A stretch of 56,169 nt of DNA, from assembly GCF_017377715.1 (NCBI RefSeq), contig NZ_JAFVMF010000023.1, positions 1 through 56,169 of the forward strand, in the 5' to 3' direction. The DNA is from Acetobacter sacchari (lineage in GTDB: Bacteria; Pseudomonadota; Alphaproteobacteria; Acetobacterales; Acetobacteraceae). Each line of letters starts with the position of its first letter. The first letter of the stretch is position 1. The position numbers and the translations under genes were made by a program. Of the stretch, positions 35,207-43,664 are shown one piece after another. The notes under the pieces were generated by a model that was not told the DNA's origin, made no database searches, and was given only the letters and a program-made list of their open reading frames with translations.

Positions 35207-36484
35207 ATGCCCCCCAGCATTGCTTCCGAGCACGGGCGCGCATCCGGCAGCATGACGTGGCCCATAACCGGCAACCTGCCGGCTGACGACTATTCGCGGA
35301 GCTTCGAGAGCAACATGAACAATATTTTGGCGCCTACAGAAGAAGCAGCGATGGAATCTTCTATTTTCTCGTCCGCAGAGCCTACGGCTTACGATCTTGC
35401 CCAGATAGGCACCGATCCGCAGGCCAAGGCCTATTTCGAGTCCCACGGACTGCCGAACCTGCACGACGCGTTCTCCGTCGCCAACATTCTGCATACCAAT
35501 CGGAACTTCAACGGCGCCGCAGCAATCTATGGCCTCGCCTTTCGCATGCACCCACGCGACCCGGGCGTTTACCCTCTGGCGCAGTCGCTGCTGCAGGCGC
35601 GCCTCTTGTGCCTTCTGAAAGGAGGGCGCCGGGTCCCGCAGGACGAAATTGAAGTCCTGCAGCGCCTGAACCTTCCCTTCGCCAACTACATCCAGGGCAT
35701 AGAAGCAGCCTGGCGTGACAAAGACGGCGAAAGGGCGCTTCGGGCCATCGGCAACGCCTTTGAAGAGTTCCATACCGGCGAAGAAATCGACAGCCTGTAT
35801 CTCGGCCTCGTCCGCCAGTACATGCCGGGATTGCTGGACGGAACAGCCTTGGATTCGTCACGCATTCCGTTCCGCGTCTACATGTATTGGGATCAGAATC
35901 CACCGCCCGAAATTCAGGAAAATTTTGATTATCACCGTCAGATTCAGGGGTTGGATTATCAGGTTTTCAACAAGGATCACGCAACCGAATGGCTCTACCA
36001 AAACTATGGGGTCGAAGCGCGGGGCCTGTTCCTCGGCGCCCGACATCCCGCTGAGGCCGCCGATTTTCTCCGCGTGCACATCATGCAGCTTTACGGCGGC
36101 TGGTGGCTCGACGCCGACATCCGGCTGCGAGATGAAGAAAGCGTCAACTTCCTGCGCGAACAAACAGCACAGAACGTTCTGTTGCTGACTGACAATGGCG
36201 TTATTCATAACGATTTCTACGGCAGTGTGCGCAACAGTATCATCGGTCAGGATTGCCTGCTGTCTCTGTACCGGAACTGCTATCTCCACCACGGTCTGTT
36301 CATCGCCTACAAGACCGGCCCTGGCATATTCAATCGCGCGCTTTCACGGATCGCGCATCACTCGCTGATTGGCGAGAGACCCAACCAAACTATAAAAATT
36401 TACGACCACATCATGTTTGATCGGGTCATCCACCAGTTCGCGACCCCTTACAAGCAGCGCCTGCCGTCATGGCATACCGCCTGA
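35207..36484 (+). CDS. Glycosyltransferase with DXD sugar-binding motif (GT32/OCH1-like)
   Basis: 425 residues. The C-terminal catalytic part (about 220-400) has IPFRVYMYWDQNPPPEIQENF, AADFLRVHIMQLYGG and the DXD motif in WWLDADIRL (Asp302, Asp304), the arrangement of the Gly_transf_sug (GT32) family that uses nucleotide sugars with a divalent metal. The N-terminal 200 residues look helical and partly repeat-like (NFNGAAAIYGLAFRMHPRDPGV) and may be a TPR-like adaptor. AGGA precedes the ATG by about 10 nt. It is a single gene flanked by terminator-like hairpins. Its target (cell-surface glycan, or protein) is unknown. Confidence 0.72.
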   Translation: MPPSIASEHGRASGSMTWPITGNLPADDYSRSFESNMNNILAPTEEAAMESSIFSSAEPTAYDLAQIGTDPQAKAYFESHGLPNLHDAFSVANILHTNRNFNGAAAIYGLAFRMHPRDPGVYPLAQSLLQARLLCLLKGGRRVPQDEIEVLQRLNLPFANYIQGIEAAWRDKDGERALRAIGNAFEEFHTGEEIDSLYLGLVRQYMPGLLDGTALDSSRIPFRVYMYWDQNPPPEIQENFDYHRQIQGLDYQVFNKDHATEWLYQNYGVEARGLFLGARHPAEAADFLRVHIMQLYGGWWLDADIRLRDEESVNFLREQTAQNVLLLTDNGVIHNDFYGSVRNSIIGQDCLLSLYRNCYLHHGLFIAYKTGPGIFNRALSRIAHHSLIGERPNQTIKIYDHIMFDRVIHQFATPYKQRLPSWHTA

Positions 36485-36625
36485 CTTAAAGCTGGTCATG
36501 CGTCACCGGACTCCCAATGTGGTCGTCCGGGACTGCTGCTGAGCAACGGCCGCAAAACGCGTGGGCGCGACCGCCGTTTGCTTACTGCGCTACCTGAGCA
36601 GACAACTTCGCATAATCTGATTGCC

Positions 36626-36653
36626 GCGCCTGCATCATTCTCGTCGCAGGCGC
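36626..36653. terminator. Hairpin between convergent glycosyltransferase and SDR genes
   Basis: GCGCCTGC (36626-36633) and GCAGGCGC (36646-36653), a perfect 8-bp stem with a 12-nt loop, 11 bp beyond the SDR stop. No T-tract on either strand, so activity is uncertain. Confidence 0.35.
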
Positions 36654-36663
36654 ACAGCAGACG

Positions 36664-37437
36664 CTATTTCGTCGTGTAGCCGCCATTCGCCAAAATGGTC
36701 TGTCCCGTGATCCACCATCCGTCGGAAACGAGGAAGCGGATCAGAGGCGCAATATCCTCGATATCTGTCAGGCCGGTCTTGCTGAACGCCGACAGCGCAG
36801 CGGCGGATTTGTGATAAGCGACGGCGTCTGCTCCTTCCTGCCCATAGAAGAATGGTGTGTCCATCGGGCCAGGGCCGACCGCATTCACGGAGACCCCGCG
36901 CACGCCAAACTCTTTGGACGCCGCGCGTGTGAAATGCTCAACAGGAGCCTTGGAACCCGCATAGGTCGAATAGAACGGCGTGTAAGCGCCCAGCAGCGAC
37001 GTCACCACTGTAACCAGCTTTCCGTGATCGTTCAGGTGTATGCCCGCCTCCTTGATGAAAAAATAAGCGACTTTCGCGTTGATCGCGAACATCGAATCAA
37101 ATTCTTCCTCGCTGGTCTCGACTATCGGCTTCTTAAGCACCTTGCCCACCGTATTGATCGCTATGTCAGGCTGGCCGATAGCAGCGATGGCGTCTGCGAA
37201 GAATTTCTCGGTGGCGCCTGAGGCCGTCAGGTCAGCCTGAAATGCCACAGCCTCGACGCCCGCGGCCTTCAGTTCGCTCAGCGTTTGCTCCGTCTGCAGC
37301 CGGCTGCTCTCGCTGTTATAATGAATGGCGATCGCTTTCGCCCCATGCGCAGCCAGATCCCGGGCGATCAGCGCCCCAAGGTTTTTGCCGCCACCGGCGA
37401 TGAAAGCCGTTTTGCCTGCGATAGAATGGTCGACCAT
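36664..37437 (-). CDS. Short-chain dehydrogenase/reductase
   Basis: A 257-residue classical SDR. Rossmann motif FIAGGGKNLGALIARDLA (unusual GGGKNLG for TGxxxGIG), INTVGKV for NNAG, and the active-site pair in YSTYAGSKAPVEHF (YxxxK) with upstream VTSLLG serine. HYNSES after the second strand suggests NADPH preference. ATG 37437 gives the usual SDR beginning (VDHSIAGKTAFI); the open frame extends to 37563 but covers the shared promoter. It is divergent from a LysR gene across a long interrupted palindrome, implying LysR control. The substrate is unknown. Confidence 0.88.
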   Translation of the reverse strand: MVDHSIAGKTAFIAGGGKNLGALIARDLAAHGAKAIAIHYNSESSRLQTEQTLSELKAAGVEAVAFQADLTASGATEKFFADAIAAIGQPDIAINTVGKVLKKPIVETSEEEFDSMFAINAKVAYFFIKEAGIHLNDHGKLVTVVTSLLGAYTPFYSTYAGSKAPVEHFTRAASKEFGVRGVSVNAVGPGPMDTPFFYGQEGADAVAYHKSAAALSAFSKTGLTDIEDIAPLIRFLVSDGWWITGQTILANGGYTTK

Positions 37438-37508
37438 GCCAGCCTCTCCCTGTTTCGAAAGCGCCGGTATGTCGGCAAACGGCGCTGCGGCCACGAGCAT
37501 ATCGTCCA

Positions 37509-37538
37509 GAATCTGCGTATAAATACGCTCATTCTGAC
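37509..37538. promoter_or_regulatory. 30-bp interrupted palindrome, likely LysR operator
   Basis: Symmetric arms CAGAAT (37509-37514) and ATTCTG (37533-37538) enclose GCGTAT (37517-37522) and ATACGC (37525-37530) around AA; only the CT/TC spacers are unpaired. It lies between the divergent SDR and LysR genes, 43 bp from the LysR start. Twelve symmetric base pairs per half-site are far beyond chance at one locus. Confidence 0.7.
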
Positions 37539-37580
37539 AACTCTGTTCAGATATTACGAACAATAACGCCGAGGGCGCTC

Positions 37581-38492
37581 TTGGATCGAATAGACCTCTT
37601 TCGCATCTTCGTGCGTGTAGCGGATACCGCCAGCTTCTCCCGAGCGGCGGACGCCCTGAACATGCCGCGCTCTTCGGTCTCCGCTGCAGTCATGGAACTG
37701 GAGGCGCGACTTGGCGTACGTCTCCTGTCGCGCACCACTCGATCAGTGTCCATCACACCCGACGGACGTCTGTTCTACGAACACTGCCAGCGGCTGATCG
37801 CCGACATGGAGGAAGCCGAAGCCCTGTTTTTAAAAGAGCGCAACCGCGTCCGAGGCGTGCTGCGCGTCAGTCTTCCCGGACGTATCGGACGGCTTATCGT
37901 AGCGCCTGCGCTGCCTGATTTTCTCGAACGGTATTCGGACGTCGATATTGACCTCGACGTCACAGACCGGGTCGTCAATCTTGTCGAAGACGGTGCCGAC
38001 TGCGTCCTGCGCGTCGGAGCGTTGCAGGACTCCGCTCTGGTCGCGCGGAAAATGGGAATGCTGCGGATGGCGAACGTCGCCAGTCCCGCGTATCTCGCCC
38101 GCAAGGGGCAGCCTAGGACACCGCACGAACTCATCGGACACGACGCCGTGCGCTATGCGTCGCCATCAAATGGACGGGTTGAGACTTGGGAGTGGAAGGA
38201 AAACGGGAGGCTTCACTCCATAGCGTTGTCTGGTCGCGTGACAGTCAATAGCGCCGAAGCCATGATCGCGTGCTGCATTGCCGGTCTCGGTGTGGCGCAA
38301 GCGCCCCTCTATGACGTGCGCAGTCATATTGATCGAGGCGAACTGATCGAGATTTTGTCGGATTACCCAGCCGAAGCGATGCCCATGACGCTGCTCTATC
38401 CGCACCGCAGACATCTCTCCGGTCGCCTTCACGTCTTTGCGGACTGGCTGGATGCGCTTCTCCGCCCGCATCTCGGCTGCAACACTACGTAA
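37581..38492 (+). CDS. LysR-family transcriptional regulator
   Basis: 303 residues. The N-terminal winged HTH (RIDLFRIFVRVADTASFSRAADALNMPRSSVSAAVMELEARLGVRLLSRTTRSV) precedes a periplasmic-binding-like effector domain (from about 90). The start is TTG 37581, giving MDRIDLFRIF; GAGGGCG is upstream. In the family with RTTRS..LT.DG, members often regulate a divergently transcribed oxidoreductase, here the SDR. Effector unknown. Confidence 0.92.
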   Translation: MDRIDLFRIFVRVADTASFSRAADALNMPRSSVSAAVMELEARLGVRLLSRTTRSVSITPDGRLFYEHCQRLIADMEEAEALFLKERNRVRGVLRVSLPGRIGRLIVAPALPDFLERYSDVDIDLDVTDRVVNLVEDGADCVLRVGALQDSALVARKMGMLRMANVASPAYLARKGQPRTPHELIGHDAVRYASPSNGRVETWEWKENGRLHSIALSGRVTVNSAEAMIACCIAGLGVAQAPLYDVRSHIDRGELIEILSDYPAEAMPMTLLYPHRRHLSGRLHVFADWLDALLRPHLGCNTT

Positions 38493-38689
38493 ACAACGGT
38501 GCCATTCATGAAGACACGGTGATTCCCCGCTGGAAACACTCACACGGCGCATCATTCCGGTCGCGGCGAGCCGTGTTCAGCGTGCTGCTGACATGAACGT
38601 GAATTCTATCCGGCGCCGCTCACGCGCAAGCATTTCGCGCAGAAAGCTTTTTTGCTCCGAAACCTCACCTGTTTGCAGGACGGCATGTC

Positions 38690-40090
38690 ATGACTCACTC
38701 TGCACATATGCACCCGGACGACATCCGGTCGCAATTTTCGGCTGCGATGTCTGTAATGTACAAAAAGGAGGTGCCACTTTACGGCGTCCTTCTGGATCTG
38801 GTCGCTGACGTAAACGAAGCCACATTACGCAGACGCCCGGACCTTCAGGCAGACTTCGAACGCACCGGCGAACTTTCCCGTATCAGTCTGGAGCGCCACG
38901 GAGCCATTCGCGTCGGCTCGCCGGAGGAACTGCACACACTGCGGCGTCTATTCGCTATCATGGGCATGGCTCCCGTCGGCTACTACGATCTTTCGGTCGC
39001 AGGAATGCCGGTCCACTCCACGGCGTTTCGTCCGATCACCGACGCCAGCCTGACGCATAATCCGTTTCGCGTCTTCACGTCGCTGCTACGCGTCGATCTG
39101 ATCACGGACGAGGCCTTGCGCTCGGAAGTCGCCGCAATTCTGTCTCGCCGCAACATTTTCACCCCAGGCGCACTTCGTCTGATCGAACGGGCCGAGCAGG
39201 AAGGCGGCCTTACACCCGGAGAAGCCGATCTCTTTGTGAGCGAGGCGCTCGAGACCTTTCGCTGGCATGGGCAGGCGTCAGTCAACGCTGAAACCTACGA
39301 GCGTCTCTCCGCGACGCATCGGCTGATCGCTGACATCGTCTCGTTTCGCGGGCCGCACATCAATCACCTAACGCCGCGCACTCTGGACATCGATACGGTT
39401 CAAAAAGAGATGCCTGCACGCGGCGTCACGCCGAAGGACGTTATCGAGGGCCCTCCGCCCCGCGCCTGTCCGATCCTTCTTCGCCAGACGAGTTTCAAGG
39501 CGCTCGACGAACCGATCTCCTTTCCGGCCACAGACGGAACTTTGGAAAAAGGCGTCCATACCGCGCGGTTCGGAGAAATAGAGCAACGCGGCGTCGCGCT
39601 GACCCGCAAGGGACGGGCGCTGTATGACCGCCTTCTGGCGGATGTCCGGGAAAAGGGCGGCTCCGGCTCTACCGCAAGCGATTACCCGACACGTCTGGCT
39701 GAGGTTTTTCGCGACTTCCCGGACGACTACGACGACATCCGGCAGCAGGGCCTAGGCTACTTCCGTTACACCCCGACGGACGTAACCATCACCGAGGACT
39801 TCACCACCATGCCCCCGGAAGCGCTGGTGGAACGCGGTTACGCGATCGCCACGCCCATCATCTACGAGGATTTTCTCCCTGTCAGCGCTGCAGGAATTTT
39901 CCAGTCCAATCTCGGAGGGCAAGAGCGCCGCAGCTACGCCGCCAACGCCAACAGGGAAATGTTCGCGAATGCTCTGGGCGCGGACCTTATCGACGAGTTT
40001 GATCTGTATGACGCCGCGCAGGCCCGCTCCATTGAGGCGACGAAAGCCAGCCTGAACGAGCGTTCGAGCACCGTCGCCAAGTCTTTTTGA
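38690..40090 (+). CDS. hglS: 2-oxoadipate dioxygenase/decarboxylase (HglS, DUF1338)
   Basis: A 466-residue Fe(II) enzyme of the former DUF1338/YdcJ family that converts 2-oxoadipate to D-2-hydroxyglutarate in bacterial lysine (D-lysine/2-aminoadipate) catabolism. The metal ligands fall where expected: His70 (SLERHGAIR), His226 (PHINHLTPR) and Glu296 (RFGEIEQRGVALT). Other conserved blocks: PVGYYDLSVAGMPVHSTAFRP and YEDFLPVSAAGIFQSNL near the C-terminus. It is a single gene followed by an MFS transporter after 117 bp. No other lysine-catabolic gene was recognised with certainty in the window. Confidence 0.85.
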   Translation: MTHSAHMHPDDIRSQFSAAMSVMYKKEVPLYGVLLDLVADVNEATLRRRPDLQADFERTGELSRISLERHGAIRVGSPEELHTLRRLFAIMGMAPVGYYDLSVAGMPVHSTAFRPITDASLTHNPFRVFTSLLRVDLITDEALRSEVAAILSRRNIFTPGALRLIERAEQEGGLTPGEADLFVSEALETFRWHGQASVNAETYERLSATHRLIADIVSFRGPHINHLTPRTLDIDTVQKEMPARGVTPKDVIEGPPPRACPILLRQTSFKALDEPISFPATDGTLEKGVHTARFGEIEQRGVALTRKGRALYDRLLADVREKGGSGSTASDYPTRLAEVFRDFPDDYDDIRQQGLGYFRYTPTDVTITEDFTTMPPEALVERGYAIATPIIYEDFLPVSAAGIFQSNLGGQERRSYAANANREMFANALGADLIDEFDLYDAAQARSIEATKASLNERSSTVAKSF

Positions 40091-40207
40091 GCATGCTCAT
40101 CAAGGGACTGCGCCATCCTTCGCGGCTTCTCCCTTGTTCCCGCTCCGGACCGCAGTCCCGCACACTCTCATCCGCGTAACTGCGGCTTTCATAACAGGCG
40201 AACAATA

Positions 40208-41557
40208 ATGACAATAACGACCGCCTTAACGAACGACGACGCACTTCAAAGAGGCGCACTCTACCGTCGCGTCGCTTTTCGCATCATCCCGATTCTCGCT
40301 ATCTGCTATCTGATCGCCATGATCGATCGCGCCAATGTCGGTTACGCCAAACTGCAACTTCTATCCGATCTGGGCTTTAGCGAAGCCGCCTATGGTTTTG
40401 GCGCGGGCGTTTTCTTTGTGGGCTACATCCTGTTCGAGGTGCCCAGCAACATCTGGCTTCACCGCACGGGGGTTAGGCGAACGCTCCTGCGCATTATGAC
40501 GTTCTGGGGCGTCGTGACCATGGCGACAGCGCTGGTGAAGACGCCGCTGCAGTTCTATGTGGCGCGTTTTCTGCTGGGCGCCGCGGAGGGCGGCTTTTTC
40601 CCCGGACTCCTGCTCTATCTCACCTACTGGTTCCCAGGAGATCGCAAGGCCAAAGCTTACGCCCTCTGCATGCTCGCCAATCCAGCCTCAGGCATCGTCG
40701 GGGGGCTACTGGCCGGAGGGTTCATGTCCCACGCCGAAATGCTCGGCCTGCGTGGGTGGCAAATCCTGTTCATCGTCGGCGGGGCCATGGCGGTGATCGC
40801 GGGCGTCGTCGCCTTCTTCAGTCTGGCGGACTCCCCGAGAACCGCTTCCTGGCTTAAGGCGGAGGAACGCGACTACATTATCCATGAGGTCTCACGCTCC
40901 CGGGCCTCCGCCACAAACAGCGTGCGCGCCGCCCCCCACAAGTCCGTGTGGACCGATCCCCGCGTATACATGGCGGCGCTCGCCTACTTCACCCTGATGT
41001 CCTCCGTTTCAGTTCTATCTCTCTGGGGACCATCGATCATCCGCTCGCTTGGCGTCCAGAACGCAGGCACGGTCGGATTCGTCTCGATCATCCAGTATCT
41101 TGTCGGCGGTGTCGGGATGTATCTCACCGGCGCGTCATCCGACTTTCGTCGCGAGCGCGCATGGCATTATGTCGTTTGCGCGGGTCTCATCTCGACCGGC
41201 GCTTTTCTTCTGGCGTTCGTTCATCTCTCCGCCGCGCTGTCCATCCTGTTTCTGTCGATGATCGCTTTCGGGATATACGGTGGTTACGCTGTATTTTTTA
41301 CGATCCCGGGAGAATTCCTGGAGCCTGACGACGCGCCTGCCGGACTTGCGATGGTGACCATGATCGGTGGGCTGGGCGGTTTCGTCACGCCGTCTGTGCT
41401 GGGCGTCATCAAGAGCGCCACCGGCAGCCTCGACTACGGCGTCGCGTTCGCAGCCCTGCTTGCGTTTTTGGGCGGATTGATCGTGGCTTTCCGTTTCGCG
41501 CAGTGGCCGGGTCAGAAAGCGGCAACACACGACAGACGCCTCTCAACGGAGGCGTAG
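40208..41557 (+). CDS. MFS transporter, anion:cation symporter (ACS) type
   Basis: 449 residues, about 12 transmembrane helices. ACS-family features: RIIPILAICYLIAMIDRANVGYAKLQL in TM1 with the Asp-Arg pair, GVFFVGYILFEVPSNIWLHRTGVR, the motif ARFLLGAAEGGFFPGLLLYLTYWFP, and a central loop before DPRVYMAALAYF. Such carriers import organic anions (e.g. phthalate, tartrate, hydroxyphenylacetate, sugar acids). A weak AACAGG-like ribosome site precedes the ATG. The neighbour hglS suggests a dicarboxylate such as 2-oxoadipate or a hydroxyglutarate, which is inference. It is convergent with ogt. Confidence 0.88.
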   Translation: MTITTALTNDDALQRGALYRRVAFRIIPILAICYLIAMIDRANVGYAKLQLLSDLGFSEAAYGFGAGVFFVGYILFEVPSNIWLHRTGVRRTLLRIMTFWGVVTMATALVKTPLQFYVARFLLGAAEGGFFPGLLLYLTYWFPGDRKAKAYALCMLANPASGIVGGLLAGGFMSHAEMLGLRGWQILFIVGGAMAVIAGVVAFFSLADSPRTASWLKAEERDYIIHEVSRSRASATNSVRAAPHKSVWTDPRVYMAALAYFTLMSSVSVLSLWGPSIIRSLGVQNAGTVGFVSIIQYLVGGVGMYLTGASSDFRRERAWHYVVCAGLISTGAFLLAFVHLSAALSILFLSMIAFGIYGGYAVFFTIPGEFLEPDDAPAGLAMVTMIGGLGGFVTPSVLGVIKSATGSLDYGVAFAALLAFLGGLIVAFRFAQWPGQKAATHDRRLSTEA

Positions 41558-41676
41558 CGCAGCCTTGAACATTCTGGGACCCTCCTACGCGAAGCCTGAT
41601 AAAAACGCGCGAGTCAAAACCGGCCCAACAAGTGGATTCTAGAAGCGCTCGGAACGCGCCGAAACTCTGCCACCGG

Positions 41677-42147
41677 TCAGGACTGATCGCGGAGGATCCC
41701 AGTAATCGGCGCGCCCTCCAGTTCGAGCAGCCAGACCTTGTCGTCCGTACCGCCGTCCCCGGAGTATCCACCTATCCCTTGTGCCGCCACCACGCGATGG
41801 CAGGGGATAAGGATCGGGATCGGATTACGCCCCACCGCCTGCCCCACGGATCGCGACGATCCCCCCGCTGCCGCGGCAACCTGAGCGTAAGTCCTCACCT
41901 CGCCCGCCGGTATCTTCAGAAGCTCGTCCCATACCCTCTTCTGGTAGGGCGTCCCGAACGGGGCCAACCTGAAGGGGATATGGTCGGACGGCGCGTCGAA
42001 CCACTTGTCCAGCCATTCCCGCGCGGCCACCAGCACGTCGGTTTCAGTCTGGTCGCGTCCCCAGCCCCAATCCAAAGCAACGATAGCGCCGTCTTCCTCC
42101 GACAAGGTAAGCGGTCCAAGCGGTGAGTGCAGAGAGAGTTGGGGCAT
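41677..42147 (-). CDS. ogt: Methylated-DNA-protein-cysteine S-methyltransferase
   Basis: A 156-residue suicide DNA-repair protein removing O6-alkyl groups from guanine. The C-terminal ATase core is complete: FGTPYQKRVWDELLKIPAGEVRTYAQVAAAAGG (helix-turn-helix with Arg finger), VGQAVGRNPIPILIPCHRVV (nucleophile Cys in PCHRV) and GGYSG. The N-terminal domain is short, as in Ogt. It is divergent from mnmE, in the spacing between an MFS gene and the parAB block. Confidence 0.93.
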   Translation of the reverse strand: MPQLSLHSPLGPLTLSEEDGAIVALDWGWGRDQTETDVLVAAREWLDKWFDAPSDHIPFRLAPFGTPYQKRVWDELLKIPAGEVRTYAQVAAAAGGSSRSVGQAVGRNPIPILIPCHRVVAAQGIGGYSGDGGTDDKVWLLELEGAPITGILRDQS

Positions 42148-42278
42148 GATGATGGCCTTTGTGCGCGGCGCCCGCTATGGCGTCGCCGCATGGTATCTCT
42201 TTGCGCCACGAGAGCGAAAGCGTCGTCTTCGGAAGGAGAGCGCGTTTTGCCCGCCACCTCTATCTGGACGACGCACGC

Positions 42279-43652
42279 ATGATCGAAGCCACGCCAGCCG
42301 GAAGCCGCGAAACGCGAGATAACGAAGCACGAGGCCGCAGAGCGCCTACGATTTTCGCGCTTGCGACCGGAGCCGGACGCGCCGCTATAGCCGTGATGCG
42401 CGTAAGCGGCGACGGGTGCGGAGCCATCCTGACGCGGATGCTCGGAGGGCCGCCCACGCCACGTCGCGCCGTCCTGCGAAAATTGTGGCGCGATGCAGCG
42501 ACGCAGAATGATCACCTGGACGACGCTCTGGTGCTGTGGTTTCCGGGACCTTCGAGTTACACCGGAGAGGACAGCTTCGAACTTCATCTGCACGCAGGCC
42601 CCGCGATCATCTCCGCCGTCGCCGATGCGCTGGTGGCGGAGGGAGCGCGCCCGGCTGAACCAGGCGAGTTCACCCGGCGCGCGTTTCTGAACGGGCGGGT
42701 CGATCTGGTCGAAGCGGAAGGCGTCGCCGATCTGATAGAAGCGGAGACCGAAGCACAAAGGCGACAGGCTTTGGCGCAGACCGATGGTCGACTGAGCGCT
42801 CTCTACCACGAGTGGGCCGACAGGTTGCGTAGCGTGCTGGCGCGTCAGGAAGCGTTAATCGATTTCCCCGATGAAGATTTGCCACCGGAGGTAGAGGACG
42901 CGCTGATCTCCGACATCACGACCTTGCGAGAGGAGATTGCCGAACATCTGGCCGACGGCGCCCGTGGCGAGCGTATTCGCCGAGGACTTTCGTTTTCGAT
43001 CGTCGGCCCGCCAAACGCCGGAAAGTCCAGCCTGCTCAACTGGCTGGCAGAACGAGACGCCGCGATTGTGTCTCCGATCGCAGGCACGACGCGCGATGCG
43101 ATCGAGGTCGCCGTCGTGCTCGCGGGCGTGAAAGTGACGCTCGTCGATACGGCCGGGATCAGAGAGACGAGCGACCCTATCGAGGCCGAAGGCGTTCGTC
43201 GCGCGATGTTTCACGTGGAACACTCGGACTGCGTCGTGCAGATTTTTGCGTCCGACGCGCCTCCCGACACGGAAACGACTCCGCTTCCGGACGCGATTGT
43301 CGTATGCAACAAGATCGACCTGGCGCCCGCGCCCGCACGTTTCGGAGAAATATCCGTTTCCGGCGTCAGCGTCCGCACGGGACAGGGCCTCGACGATCTG
43401 CGCGAGACGCTTGAGCTAAAGGCGCTTGCGTTGACTTCGGGCAGTGGAGCGCCGCCTCTTACCCGGGCCAGACATCGGGCTGCGGCTGATGAGGTTTATG
43501 CAGCCCTAAGCGCCGCCCTCGCGCAACCGTGGGCGGAGATGCGCGGCGAGGAGTTAAGACTGGCCATGCGCGCTTTGGGGCGCCTGACCGGGGAAGTCGG
43601 CGTCGAGGATATTCTGGATACCGTTTTTGGTCAGTTCTGCATTGGCAAGTAA
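42279..43652 (+). CDS. mnmE: tRNA modification GTPase MnmE
   Basis: A 457-residue G protein that, with MnmG, adds aminomethyl or carboxymethylaminomethyl groups to U34 of certain tRNAs. N-terminal tetrahydrofolate-binding domain (TIFALATGAGRAAIAVMRVSG, SYTGEDSFELHLHAG), helical region, G domain with G1 GPPNAGKSSLLN, G2/G3 IAGTTRDAIE and DTAGIRE, G4 NKID, and C-terminal FCIGK (catalytic Cys). ATG 42279 fits homologue starts; the TTG extension to 42159 overlaps the ogt region and is rejected. It carries a parS-like sequence at 43207-43222. It is the first gene of the mnmE-mnmG-rsmG-parA-parB cluster. Confidence 0.95.
   Translation: MIEATPAGSRETRDNEARGRRAPTIFALATGAGRAAIAVMRVSGDGCGAILTRMLGGPPTPRRAVLRKLWRDAATQNDHLDDALVLWFPGPSSYTGEDSFELHLHAGPAIISAVADALVAEGARPAEPGEFTRRAFLNGRVDLVEAEGVADLIEAETEAQRRQALAQTDGRLSALYHEWADRLRSVLARQEALIDFPDEDLPPEVEDALISDITTLREEIAEHLADGARGERIRRGLSFSIVGPPNAGKSSLLNWLAERDAAIVSPIAGTTRDAIEVAVVLAGVKVTLVDTAGIRETSDPIEAEGVRRAMFHVEHSDCVVQIFASDAPPDTETTPLPDAIVVCNKIDLAPAPARFGEISVSGVSVRTGQGLDDLRETLELKALALTSGSGAPPLTRARHRAAADEVYAALSAALAQPWAEMRGEELRLAMRALGRLTGEVGVEDILDTVFGQFCIGK
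43207..43222. promoter_or_regulatory. parS: parS-like site inside mnmE
   Basis: TGTTTCACGTGGAACA differs at one base from the consensus parS TGTTTCACGTGAAACA. It lies 3.7 kb upstream of parB and codes for MFHVEH in MnmE. It is a probable ParB nucleation site. Confidence 0.7.
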
Positions 43653-43664
43653 GGGAACTACGTA

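Noticed and set aside
42159..42278. N-terminal extension of mnmE to the TTG at 42159
   Set aside because: It overlaps the ogt upstream region and has no counterpart in MnmE proteins, which begin shortly before the TIFALATG motif.
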